NCBI GenBank assembly: GCA_913061315.1 | Contig: CAJXUC010000014.1 | Span: 1 to 64,000, forward strand | Source of the DNA: an uncultured Gammaproteobacteria bacterium | GTDB taxonomy: Bacteria > Pseudomonadota > Gammaproteobacteria > GCA-001735895 | Direction of reading: 5' to 3' | DNA: 64,000 bases | Part shown: positions 8,945 through 17,469 of the stretch, in pieces | Position numbering within the stretch: the first letter of the stretch is position 1 | Layout of the letters: each line of letters begins with the position of its first letter | The notes under the pieces: model-generated | What the model saw: the letters and a program-made list of their open reading frames with translations, nothing else | What the model was told of the DNA's origin: nothing | The model's database searches: none | Translations under genes and position numbers: made by a program

Positions 8945-10045
8945 TTAAGTGTAATCTTTAATCAGGTTCTGTGGTCGAACCCAATATGAAAAATCGGGTG
9001 CGTTAAAAGCTTCAAGTGCTTCGGGACGATCAGGGTTGAGTATATTGGGTCGGGTAATGCCTTCAAGAAATTGCGTATCAAATATCTCTTCACAACCAGC
9101 GGTAAATTCAAATAAACCAATTTGCTTGCCGGTTTTAATGTTAACTATAGCGATGCCGCACAACAGTTTGTCGTGCTTATCCTGTACTGGCATGCCACCA
9201 AATATATTGGACTCCCGGATCTTGCATAAACCAATAATAGCGTGGTTATCAACAAAAGACAGACCCCGTAAATATCCTGGTAACTGACACACAACGTCGT
9301 GGCTATTTTTTTCTGGGTCAAAGCGCAGCAATTCACCACCGCCTGAGTTCAGCACGTAGAGATGTTTGCGGTAATACCGTGGAGAGTGCGGCATGGCAAG
9401 ATCACGCATTACCACCTCATTAGTTTTAATGTCAATCACAACACCACTGTTGGCCTTATTCTCACGCCAACCGCCGGGTGTGTCGGTTTGACCTAAACAA
9501 GTCACGTATCGTGGTCTATCTTTAACAATCGCTAGCCCATTTAAGTGACAACGATCCTCGGGGGCAAGTGCACTAACGAAGCTCGGCTGCCATTGTGGAA
9601 CAAAAGAACAGTTATCACTTAGTTTGGCGAGGCAACTAAAACGGGTATTGACGATCCACAAGCCGTCATTACAAAAGGCAATATCATGCACATTTAAATC
9701 ACTTGTATGCCACGACACCTTGGGTAAATAGAGCGCGTCATATTGCCCTGTTTTTTTGTAACTGCGAGCCAGTACTGGGTCATTAGCATGAATGGTAATG
9801 TTATTGCGGGTCGCTAGCGCCAGTTTTTTACCCGACACATTAAACCCCATAGGCTTGTCATACTGGCGCATTAACAGCGTCAACTGCTGACCATCCCAGC
9901 CTATCATGAGTAATTTACCCGCCTGATAGGTGCTCACCACGAGGCTCCCTTTACTGTGAGATAGCCATTCGATAAAGCCAGTATCAGGGACACACTGGAC
10001 TGACTGACCTTGGGGTTGGCTTTGTAATAAGTTATTTTTGGACAT
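8945..10045 (-). CDS. TIGR03032 family (beta-propeller-like) protein
   Basis: This 366-aa soluble protein has no signal peptide. The pattern is that of the TIGR03032 family: GFIEWLSHSKGSLVVSTYQAGKLLMIG near the N-terminus, HDIAFCNDGLWIVNTRFSCL in the middle, YVLNSGGGELLRFDP, and PQFLEG-like/NPDRPE segments at the end. The repeated beta-strand pattern suggests a propeller. The function of the family is not established. Members often occur with TPR domains, and a TPR-glycosyltransferase gene lies about 620 bp away on the other strand. That is suggestive but not proof of a link. Confidence 0.75.
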   Translation of the reverse strand: MSKNNLLQSQPQGQSVQCVPDTGFIEWLSHSKGSLVVSTYQAGKLLMIGWDGQQLTLLMRQYDKPMGFNVSGKKLALATRNNITIHANDPVLARSYKKTGQYDALYLPKVSWHTSDLNVHDIAFCNDGLWIVNTRFSCLAKLSDNCSFVPQWQPSFVSALAPEDRCHLNGLAIVKDRPRYVTCLGQTDTPGGWRENKANSGVVIDIKTNEVVMRDLAMPHSPRYYRKHLYVLNSGGGELLRFDPEKNSHDVVCQLPGYLRGLSFVDNHAIIGLCKIRESNIFGGMPVQDKHDKLLCGIAIVNIKTGKQIGLFEFTAGCEEIFDTQFLEGITRPNILNPDRPEALEAFNAPDFSYWVRPQNLIKDYT

Positions 10046-10056
10046 ATTATTGGCTT

Positions 10057-10407
10057 CTAGAAAAGAACATTGACTCTAACCCTAACCCAACCAGCGGCGC
10101 CTCCACCACTAGATCTAAATCGACGCTGCTACCCTACACCTTCATAAGGCTGGGCGTAGACACCATAAACATCACCGCCGTCAGGAAGACTTTGCCAAGC
10201 ATTAATAAAATCACTATTGTAGTCAATTACTATGCTGGGGATACTTTGGGTACTGATACTCTGTGAGTTGACCATGAACTCAGCCTTAACATGATAACCT
10301 AGGGCCACAGAAATTTGTGAGTTGCATACCGGGCTGATCAGTGAATTCAAAACAGTGCCACGATTGGGGTAGGTTAAAATATTTTGGCCATTTAGTAACT
10401 CAATTGC
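10057..10407 (-). pseudogene. Fragment of an unknown protein with an in-frame stop
   Basis: On the minus strand the frame is open from 10407 to a TAG at 10129-10131 and then continues in the same frame to 10057. Before the stop it reads ...GQNILTYPNRGTVLNSL...GGDVYGVYAQPYEGVG. After the stop it reads QRRFRSSGGGAAGWVRVRVNVLF. The Gly-rich tail reads like a genuine C-terminus, so the TAG looks like a nonsense mutation, perhaps of a CAG. No ATG start or ribosome site is visible at the upstream end. I do not recognise the family. The rest of this intergenic stretch, 10408-10663, is AT-rich with no gene seen. Confidence 0.35.
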
Positions 10408-10663
10408 TTATAAGGATAATAAATTAAACTTATTTCAATTTTAGTATATTCAAATAATCTTGTCACTCAAAAACGTGTGGTTATTTTGGAAAGTTACTCA
10501 GGGTGTAGGGTCGTTGTTAGTCAATCTAAATTTAATTTTATGCATATTTATAGTATAAAATATAATAGCCTTATAATCTGAAGACGGCCTCTTTTAAGGT
10601 GGAGATAGTTGAAGGGCTGAAGATCTTAATTTTTTGACTGGTTACTACTGGATACGGATAAAA

Positions 10664-12478
10664 ATGAAATTAACTTTAGGCTCAGAGGATATAAACAAAC
10701 TTATGGGTAATGCGGTTCAATTGCATCAAACAGGCGATTTACTGGCTGCCGAAATAGCATATCGTGATATTCTTAAGCTTCACTCGAGCTTTAGCCCTGC
10801 AAGTCATTTTTTAGGTGTGGTTTTGTCACAATTGAAGCGACATGATGAAGCGGTAAATATTTTAAATCAGGCGATAATCGAGTTACCGAATGATGCCGTA
10901 GTTCAACATAACCTTGCTTTAGCATTATTCCACAACAGCGAAGCCGATAGTGCCATCAACCATTATCAAATAGCCTTAAAGTTAAAACCGAACTTTTCAG
11001 ATGCTCACTTTAATCTCGGTAATGCACTAAAGGACAAAAAACGTTATGAAGATGCCGTCAGCTGTTATCGTCAGGCGCTTTTGTTAAAGCCAAAGTTTCC
11101 AACAGCTCTGAATAACCTAGCCAATACACTGATGACTTTGGGCCGACTTGATGAGGCGTTAGATCAAGTGGATCAAGCTTTAGTTATAAAGCCTGATTAT
11201 GCTGAATGCTATCTGAATCGCGGTAATATTCTGACAGAGCAAAAGCGGTTTGATGAGGCAATATCGGCCTATGGGGCAGCCCTGAAACTTAATCCTGTTT
11301 TAATCGAGGCACAACTTAATTTAGCGAAAACCCATAGCCAATCAGGTCAACATGACAAAGCGATAGAGTTAATTCATAAGGTAATTGCCCAGGAGCCTGA
11401 TAACCATGACGCACATAATAGTCTGGGTTGTTGCTGGATGGATCTCAATAAATTACAAAGTGCGATGAAAAGTCTGGCCAGATGTATTGAATGTAAGTCA
11501 GACTCAGCAGAGGGGCATTTTAACTATGCGTTGGCCCTGTTAAAATCAGGTTGCTTTGCTCAAGGCTGGAAAGAGTATGAATGGAGGATCAAGGGTGAAA
11601 TGGGTAAGTCACATTACTCTTATCAAAAGCCACGCTGGCAGGGTGAGTCGTTTGCCAATCAAACACTCATGATTTATGTCGAACAGGGGTTTGGTGACTC
11701 GATTCAATTCATCCGTTTTATTCCTCAAGTGAAGAAGCTAGGCGGTCATGTGATACTGCTTTGCCAACCTGAACTGATACGTCTTTTCACTGGCGTCGAG
11801 GGTATAGACACCATGGTTTCTAGACCATTGGAGGGCGTGCCTGATATTGAATTTGATTGTTTAATACCACTCATGAGTTTACCACATGTCCTAGCAATCA
11901 ATAGTAGTGATCAGTTTTGTGCAGAAGCCTATTTAACTATTGAAAACCCACCCGCAGCGAAATGGCATCAACAAATTTCCGACGATGGCAAACTGAATGT
12001 TGGCATAGTCTGGGCAGGTAACCCAAAACATAAAAACGATTTAAACCGGTCGATTCCTTTTGACTTATTTGGGGATTTAGCAAAAATCAGTGGAGTAAAG
12101 TTATACAGTTTGAAGGTTGGCCCCGATTTTGATCAAATTAAAATTTCACCTAATGAAATAAAGAATTTGGGGTCACAAATAACAGATTTTCAAGACACCG
12201 CGGAGGCTGTTTCTTGCCTTGATTTAGTCATTACTGTTGATACGTCAATAGCGCATCTGGCGGGTGCCATGGGTAAGCCCGTTTGGGTTCTATTGCCCTT
12301 TGCCCCCGATTGGCGCTGGATGTTAGAAAGTGATGGTAGCCCTTGGTACCAGAGTATGCGCCTTTTTCGTCAGCAGCAGTTAGGTGAATGGAGCTACCCC
12401 TTCCAACGTATCGGTGAGGCGTTAGAGGTATTATCTACAAAGAAGCAGTGTAATGATGAGCTTAAGTTCAATGCTTGA
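10664..12478 (+). CDS. TPR-repeat protein with C-terminal glycosyltransferase-like domain
   Basis: Start: the frame opens at a TTG (10634), but I prefer the ATG at 10664, giving 604 aa. The N-terminal half (about residues 15-290) is a run of tetratricopeptide repeats, for example DAHFNLGNALKDKKRYEDAV and YAECYLNRGNILTEQKRFDEAI. The C-terminal half (about residues 310-600) resembles the GT9/GT41-like domain common in proteobacterial TPR proteins: YVEQGFGDSIQFIRFIP, GIVWAGNPKH, DLVITVDTSIAHLAGAMGKPVWVLLP. Such proteins are often annotated as O-GlcNAc-transferase-like, but the acceptor is unknown. No signal peptide is visible. It is divergent from the TIGR03032 gene. A decayed copy of its 3' end lies just downstream. 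Confidence 0.82.
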   Translation: MKLTLGSEDINKLMGNAVQLHQTGDLLAAEIAYRDILKLHSSFSPASHFLGVVLSQLKRHDEAVNILNQAIIELPNDAVVQHNLALALFHNSEADSAINHYQIALKLKPNFSDAHFNLGNALKDKKRYEDAVSCYRQALLLKPKFPTALNNLANTLMTLGRLDEALDQVDQALVIKPDYAECYLNRGNILTEQKRFDEAISAYGAALKLNPVLIEAQLNLAKTHSQSGQHDKAIELIHKVIAQEPDNHDAHNSLGCCWMDLNKLQSAMKSLARCIECKSDSAEGHFNYALALLKSGCFAQGWKEYEWRIKGEMGKSHYSYQKPRWQGESFANQTLMIYVEQGFGDSIQFIRFIPQVKKLGGHVILLCQPELIRLFTGVEGIDTMVSRPLEGVPDIEFDCLIPLMSLPHVLAINSSDQFCAEAYLTIENPPAAKWHQQISDDGKLNVGIVWAGNPKHKNDLNRSIPFDLFGDLAKISGVKLYSLKVGPDFDQIKISPNEIKNLGSQITDFQDTAEAVSCLDLVITVDTSIAHLAGAMGKPVWVLLPFAPDWRWMLESDGSPWYQSMRLFRQQQLGEWSYPFQRIGEALEVLSTKKQCNDELKFNA

Positions 12479-12552
12479 CTTTGTTGACGTAACGATTATG
12501 TGGTTCACAATACTTTTGCTTAATTAAGTCGCAACCTATGAGGCTCTTTCAT

Positions 12553-12650
12553 GCTTCAATTTTTTATTATTGTCGATACGTTATTGTTGATACGTTGATA
12601 CATCGATAGGGCATCTGGCCCGTGCCATAGGTAATCAGTTTGAGTGCTAT
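12553..12650 (+). pseudogene. Relic of a glycosyltransferase 3' segment (paralogue of the upstream gene)
   Basis: Within the 411-bp gap 12479-12889, bases 12582-12650 align with the upstream gene at 12236-12290. The words GTTGATAC, GGCATCTGGC, GTGCCAT, GGTAA and GTTTG occur in the same order and spacing, matching the coding stretch VDTSIAHLAGAMGKPVW. Upstream of it, TGTCGATACGTTATTGTTGATACG shows small tandem duplications of GATACGTT. The copy is shorter and mutated and is not open. Apart from this relic I see nothing gene-like in the gap. Confidence 0.6.
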
Positions 12651-12889
12651 AAAACTCATATAAAAGCTAAATAATTACAATGACCGTTAGTTTCTGCAAC
12701 CGATTACGTTGAAACAAAAAATGATGATTCTTGATATTAAGCACAGTGAATTAACTAATAGAATCCTGATTTATTATGCTCTTACAAGCGATAAGGGCTG
12801 GCTGAAATTATTTTGATAATGGGGTGAGATTGTTTAGACTGCTGGTATTAGCATATTATGAAACTTAAATCTTACAGAGTGATTATCCT

Positions 12890-13648
12890 ATGAGTCCACA
12901 ATTAAAAGTTGCCTTGGTAACCGGTGCGGGTACGGGTATTGGCCGCGCCGTGAGTATTGCTTTAATTAAAGCTGGGTATGCTGTTGTTCTCACTGGCCGA
13001 CGTTTAGAATTGCTTGAAGAAACAGCGAACTTGAGTAAAGCCAATGCACAAGATTATTTATGTGTTAGTTGTGACGTTGGTGACCCAAAGCAAGTCGAGC
13101 ATCTTTTCTCTGAATTGAAACAGAAGTATTCAAAGCTAGATTTACTGTTTAATAATGCGGGTGTCTCTACCCCCAAGATGTCGATGGAGGATATTAGTTA
13201 CGAGCAGTGGCGCTCGGTGATTGATACCAATCTGACGGGTGTTTTTTTGTGTTCTCAACAAGCTATTAGAATGATGAAAAGCCAAACCCCCGTTGGTGGA
13301 AGGATCATTAATAACGGTTCTATATCGGCTCATGCACCCCGACCATTTTCGGCTCCCTATACTTCGACTAAACACGCGATGACTGGTTTGACTAAATCGA
13401 TTTCATTAGATGGACGTGAGCATGATATTGTTTGTAGCCAAATAGACATTGGTAATGCAGCGACACCCTTGACTAAAAACTTTTCAAAAGGTGTACCTCA
13501 GGCGAATGGAACTATTCAGGCAGAGCCTGTGATTGATGTTGAGAAGGTGGCACAAGCGATCGTTCAAATGGCTGTTTTACCGCTTGAGATTAACGTTCAA
13601 TTTATGACTTTAATGGCCAGTAAAATGCCTTATATTGGTAGAGGCTAG
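12890..13648 (+). CDS. Short-chain dehydrogenase/reductase (SDR)
   Basis: This 252-aa classical SDR has the cofactor motif [10 protein letters not shown] (residues 11-20), the structural NNAG motif near residue 90, a Ser in NGSIS, and the catalytic YTSTK motif in [17 protein letters not shown]. It carries out NAD(P)-dependent alcohol/ketone or related redox in the cytoplasm. It lies 108 bp upstream of the FMN/Fe-S oxidoreductase on the same strand and may share a pathway with it. The substrate is not predictable. The ending ([11 protein letters not shown]) is typical of SDRs annotated only as 'SDR family oxidoreductase'. Confidence 0.88.
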   Translation: MSPQLKVALVTGAGTGIGRAVSIALIKAGYAVVLTGRRLELLEETANLSKANAQDYLCVSCDVGDPKQVEHLFSELKQKYSKLDLLFNNAGVSTPKMSMEDISYEQWRSVIDTNLTGVFLCSQQAIRMMKSQTPVGGRIINNGSISAHAPRPFSAPYTSTKHAMTGLTKSISLDGREHDIVCSQIDIGNAATPLTKNFSKGVPQANGTIQAEPVIDVEKVAQAIVQMAVLPLEINVQFMTLMASKMPYIGRG

Positions 13649-13756
13649 TTTATACGCAGTGCTACTCCGTCATTTTACTTGATAGGGTTACCCCAAGTGT
13701 TTGAAATCGCTGAAGGGTATAACTGAAACTCAATAAATGTTTAGAGACGTAACGCT

Positions 13757-15706
13757 ATGACTCAATTCCCGAATTTATTATCCCCACTAAAAATTGGTCA
13801 ATGTGAGGTTCGTAATCGCATTTTAGTTTCGGCACACGTGCCTGGCTTTGCTGAAAATTATCTTCCAGGCGATAAATACATTGCTTACCACCGAACCTAT
13901 GCGCGAAGTGGCGTTGGTTTACAAATCACCGGCGGCACTCCCGTTCATGAGTCAGGACTTCTGAGCACCAATACTGATGCGCTAAGGAACATGAACGACG
14001 ATATTATTCCGGGTTATCAGATGCTGAGCGATGCGGTCCATGAAGAGGGTGGGCGTATTTTGGCCCAGCTTGCGCACAGTGGCGGCACCGTACTCATTAA
14101 TAAACCTAACCTTGCAAGCTGGTCTGCCTCGGCGATTCGGTCGGAAACCACAGGCAATATTTCACACGCAATGTCACTCGATGAAATCGAAGAAATAAAA
14201 GACGCATTTGCCGCTGCAGCAAGACGAGTTGGTGACGGTAATATGGATGGTGTTGAAATTCTGGGTGCTTTTGGATTTTTGCCTCAGGCTTTTTTGTCAC
14301 CGTTGACTAATTTTCGTGATGATCAATATGGTGGATCACTGGGCAACCGAATGCGTTTTATACTGGAACTATTACAAGTGGTGCGTGACTCACTGGGCCC
14401 TGATCGAGTTCTAGGTTTGCGCCTTCCAGGAGATGAATTTGAGCCCGGTGGCCTGACGCTGGAGGATATGAAAATCGTCACTCGTGTTATTGCCGAAACA
14501 GGATTGATCGATTATCTTAATATCATCGCTCACACTAATGTAACCCACACTGGCCGAGCCAAACACTGGGCACCGACACCCGCCAAGCATGGCATCTTTG
14601 TTCCGTTGGCTCAGGCCATTCGCAAGCAAGTTAATATCCCGGTGTTTGCTGTGGGTCGTGTGACCGACCCGTTTCATGCTGAAAAAATAATAGCAGACAA
14701 ACAGGCGGATATGGTTGGTATGACACGTGCCAACATTTGTGACCCGGAGTTGGTTGCCAAAATTAAACGTAATGAAATCAAACAAATTCGACCTTGTGTA
14801 GGGTCTAACGCCTGTATTGCTAATCGGTATGTGGGTAAGCCAATCAACTGTATGCATAACACAATGGTGTCTAAGCCGGGGGTTAAATTACAAGCAGCGA
14901 TCGAACCTCAGTCAATAGTAGTGATTGGCGGTGGCCCAGCTGGGCTAGAGGTGGCGCGTATTGCTGCTGAACGTAGGCATAGGGTTGAACTATTCGAAAA
15001 GGATAAAAAAGTCGGTGGACAGTTAGCGCTCTGGGCCGCAGCGCCGTCAATGGGAGAACTCGGTAATATCATTCGTTGGCGAATCAGTGAGCTGGATCGA
15101 TTGGGCGTTAAGATTTATTTAAATCAGGCGATTGAAAAGTCTGATCTCGATAGTTTGAATGCCGACGTGATTGTAATTGCTACGGGCTCAAATGATGTTA
15201 ATCAGCCGGTTTCGGGTGAGCACACAATACAAACAGTCACACCGCATATGTTACTCAGAGGGGGTGCAGTTCAAGCAACTAAAGCGTTAGTTATTAATGA
15301 AGGCCGTGGGCAGGCTGGTTTGGCAGCCGCTGAATTATTACTCTGTAAAGGCATTGAGGTTGAAATTATTTCCAGTGATATTGCTGTTGGTGCTGATATT
15401 GACCCCACCAATAGCACCGCTTGGTTTATGCGATTGGGTGAAAAAGGCTGCCAGTTTAGTGCTGCCCAGATTGTGGTCAGTGCCCAAGGCAATCGAGTCG
15501 CTTGTCGTAATGTGTATGATGACCGAATCAAGTACCGTGAAGGCATTGATTTAATTGTTACTTGGCATGGCTGTCAGGCGAATACAAGTGTCGTAGCATT
15601 ATCGGGTACGCTACCAGACCGATTCCATTATATTGGTGATTGCGTGAGCCCTCGGAGTGTTGAAATAGCAATGGGTGAAGCTGAGGAACTGGCTAACAGG
15701 CTTTAG
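13757..15706 (+). CDS. NADH:flavin oxidoreductase / N-demethylase-type FMN-FAD-Fe-S enzyme
   Basis: This 649-aa enzyme has an N-terminal FMN-binding TIM barrel (Old Yellow Enzyme fold, about residues 5-340), a short Fe-S segment, and a C-terminal FAD/NAD domain (VVIGGGPAGLEVARIAA near residue 390). The architecture is that of 2,4-dienoyl-CoA reductase, trimethylamine dehydrogenase and the methylproline/dimethylglycine demethylases. The barrel has AQLAHSGGT and FLSPLTNFRDDQYGGSLGNRMRF. The cluster region has Cys347, Cys353 and Cys364, but the usual second Cys is Ser350 (CVGSNAC). That replacement, as I remember the family, is found in the N-demethylase branch rather than in FadH. Oxidative N-demethylation of a methylated amine or betaine is the favoured guess. 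Confidence 0.8.
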   Translation: MTQFPNLLSPLKIGQCEVRNRILVSAHVPGFAENYLPGDKYIAYHRTYARSGVGLQITGGTPVHESGLLSTNTDALRNMNDDIIPGYQMLSDAVHEEGGRILAQLAHSGGTVLINKPNLASWSASAIRSETTGNISHAMSLDEIEEIKDAFAAAARRVGDGNMDGVEILGAFGFLPQAFLSPLTNFRDDQYGGSLGNRMRFILELLQVVRDSLGPDRVLGLRLPGDEFEPGGLTLEDMKIVTRVIAETGLIDYLNIIAHTNVTHTGRAKHWAPTPAKHGIFVPLAQAIRKQVNIPVFAVGRVTDPFHAEKIIADKQADMVGMTRANICDPELVAKIKRNEIKQIRPCVGSNACIANRYVGKPINCMHNTMVSKPGVKLQAAIEPQSIVVIGGGPAGLEVARIAAERRHRVELFEKDKKVGGQLALWAAAPSMGELGNIIRWRISELDRLGVKIYLNQAIEKSDLDSLNADVIVIATGSNDVNQPVSGEHTIQTVTPHMLLRGGAVQATKALVINEGRGQAGLAAAELLLCKGIEVEIISSDIAVGADIDPTNSTAWFMRLGEKGCQFSAAQIVVSAQGNRVACRNVYDDRIKYREGIDLIVTWHGCQANTSVVALSGTLPDRFHYIGDCVSPRSVEIAMGEAEELANRL

Positions 15707-15878
15707 GTTTAATCCCACTTCTTTTTATTAACCAGGGTCGCCAGTCTGTTGGTTGTAATTCTTTTACTTAATACACCAAGGCGAAATCGTTACAGCGAAT
15801 CCCACTTTACTTGCCGAGACGGGCTTAGATACGCTGCCCTTAGGGTAAAAGTCAATTAGAAGACATTAGTCTTTTGGC

Positions 15879-17015
15879 TTATATTAATGACTCGACGAGT
15901 GGTAAAGTGGAGACAACGCCTTCTCTCACTAAACCATCAGCACACTGAACAGTGACCTTCTGACCAGAGCTCCAATAGTCTCGATCAATCATTGATAGGC
16001 CGATGTTTTTTTCAAGTCGAGGGGAGTAGATACCAGAAGTCACCTCGCCAATTTTTATATTTTTATTGTCCCCGGCCATAACAGGCCAAGGCTTGGAGCA
16101 AGTAGGGCAGGGTGATCCATCAAATAGGATTGCGCGAATTTGCTTTGTAATGCCGTCGGCTTTAATTTTTCGCAGGGCGTTTAAGCCTATAAAGTCGATT
16201 GAGCCATCAAGCACGACGTAGTCATTCATTCCGCACTCAAGGGGGTTATTTTGACGCGTCATTTCGTTGCCATAGGAAAACAAACCACCCTCGATGCGTT
16301 CAATCAAATTGGGGCATCCGGGTGAAATGTTAAATGACTGACCAGCAGCCCAGATGGTGTCCCATAGATCGTGGCCTAATGTGGAATCATCAAGATAAAT
16401 TTCAAAGCCACCTTGCTTGGAGTAACCAGACCGAGCGATGACTTGACTCGTATTCTTGAAATTAAACCTGTCGTATCGAAAGAACTTAACTTGACGAATT
16501 TCTTCGCCAAACACTTTTGCCATTAGGTCTTCGGCTTTGGGTCCTTGAATAGCCAATGGGGATACATCGGGCTCATCTATATCAACTTCCATACCTGCGC
16601 CAAGAGCGAGTCCTTTGGCCCATAGTAAGACATCAGAATCGGCTATTGATAACCAGTAGCGATCTTCTTCTAATTTTAATAAAACGGGGTCATTAATCAT
16701 GCCGCCTTTTTCATCAACCAGTGGGACATAAAGGCATTGTCCTATGGTAGCCTTGCTGATGTCTCGTGACGTCATCCATTGGATTAGTTGAGTCGCATCC
16801 CTACCTTTTATTTCTACCTGACGCTGGACTGAAACATCCCAAATTTGAACGTGCTCACGCAAATGGAAATAGTCTTCTTCGACTGATTTTTGAAAAGCTT
16901 TGGGCAACAGCATGTGATTGACGACTGAGAAACCACGAACACCAACGGCTTCGACTCTATCTGTATAGGGTGTCCGCCGAATGCGACGTGACATGTTTAA
17001 ACCACCAGATGACAT
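15879..17015 (-). CDS. dmdA: Dimethylsulfoniopropionate demethylase DmdA (GcvT-like)
   Basis: This 378-aa protein belongs to the GcvT fold. It matches DmdA in order: RRTPYTDRVEAVGV, NHMLLPKAF, VEEDYFHLREHVQIWDVSVQRQVE, GQCLYVPLVDEKGGMINDP, WLSIADSD, EPDVSPLAIQGPKAE, ARSGYSKQGGFEIY and NLIERIEGGL. DmdA moves a methyl group from DMSP to tetrahydrofolate, giving methylmercaptopropionate, and is a marker of marine bacteria. It is last in a minus-strand operon behind a TPP enzyme and a transthyretin-like protein. The downstream DMSP genes dmdB, dmdC and dmdD are not in this window. A related GcvT-like demethylase acting on another substrate cannot be excluded. Translation could begin at Met8. Confidence 0.75.
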   Translation of the reverse strand: MSSGGLNMSRRIRRTPYTDRVEAVGVRGFSVVNHMLLPKAFQKSVEEDYFHLREHVQIWDVSVQRQVEIKGRDATQLIQWMTSRDISKATIGQCLYVPLVDEKGGMINDPVLLKLEEDRYWLSIADSDVLLWAKGLALGAGMEVDIDEPDVSPLAIQGPKAEDLMAKVFGEEIRQVKFFRYDRFNFKNTSQVIARSGYSKQGGFEIYLDDSTLGHDLWDTIWAAGQSFNISPGCPNLIERIEGGLFSYGNEMTRQNNPLECGMNDYVVLDGSIDFIGLNALRKIKADGITKQIRAILFDGSPCPTCSKPWPVMAGDNKNIKIGEVTSGIYSPRLEKNIGLSMIDRDYWSSGQKVTVQCADGLVREGVVSTLPLVESLI

Positions 17016-17077
17016 TCAGTATTCCTCTTATAAAATTTTGGGAAGCTTTAAAATAGGGTTAATTTGGATAATATCCG

Positions 17078-17434
17078 TTAGCTTGCACACCAAACTGAAT
17101 AACTATTCGGTGAAAGCATTAATGGCATGTGATACTGACCACTGTGGTCTGGCATGGTGAAACGAATAACCACTTCTTGCATAATGCTGACACCAGATAA
17201 TGGCAATCTTTGACTTTTAAAGTAGTCCCCTGTCTGGAATACCAGTTCGTAATGGTCGTTACAGGCTTCGTCAGGCAATGAAACATTTTCAGAAACACGA
17301 CCACCCTCATCGGTTGATGTTTGAAGCAATGTTTCGCGCTCACCTGATTGGCAGATTCGAATTAGTTCAACTGCAATGTTAGCGGCGTGAGTGCCATTGA
17401 CTGAATTGAGTATGTGACTAGTAATTAGGGCCAT
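17078..17434 (-). CDS. Transthyretin-like protein, 5-hydroxyisourate hydrolase-like
   Basis: This 118-aa protein follows the HIUase/transthyretin-like layout: an N-terminal ITSHILN with His7, VELIRI, TDEGGR with the expected active-site Arg, YELVFQTGDYF, and YHMPLMLSPNSYS with the second His. HIUase hydrolyses 5-hydroxyisourate in urate breakdown. The diagnostic C-terminal tetrapeptide YRGS of true HIUases is replaced by VWCAS. No urate oxidase, OHCU decarboxylase or allantoinase gene is nearby. It sits between the TPP enzyme (35-bp gap) and dmdA (62-bp gap) and is probably co-transcribed. It may have a changed function. Confidence 0.7.
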   Translation of the reverse strand: MALITSHILNSVNGTHAANIAVELIRICQSGERETLLQTSTDEGGRVSENVSLPDEACNDHYELVFQTGDYFKSQRLPLSGVSIMQEVVIRFTMPDHSGQYHMPLMLSPNSYSVWCAS

Positions 17435-17469
17435 ATTTATTCTCGATAGCGTATTTTTAGAGGCGTCTA

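Noticed and set aside
14411..14857. 148-aa minus-strand ORF
   Set aside because: It is a shadow of the FMN oxidoreductase gene with no recognisable domain.
15840..15878. Terminator AAGAC-ATTA-GTCTT between the FMN oxidoreductase and dmdA
   Set aside because: The stem is only 5 bp and the following T-run is too short to support the call.
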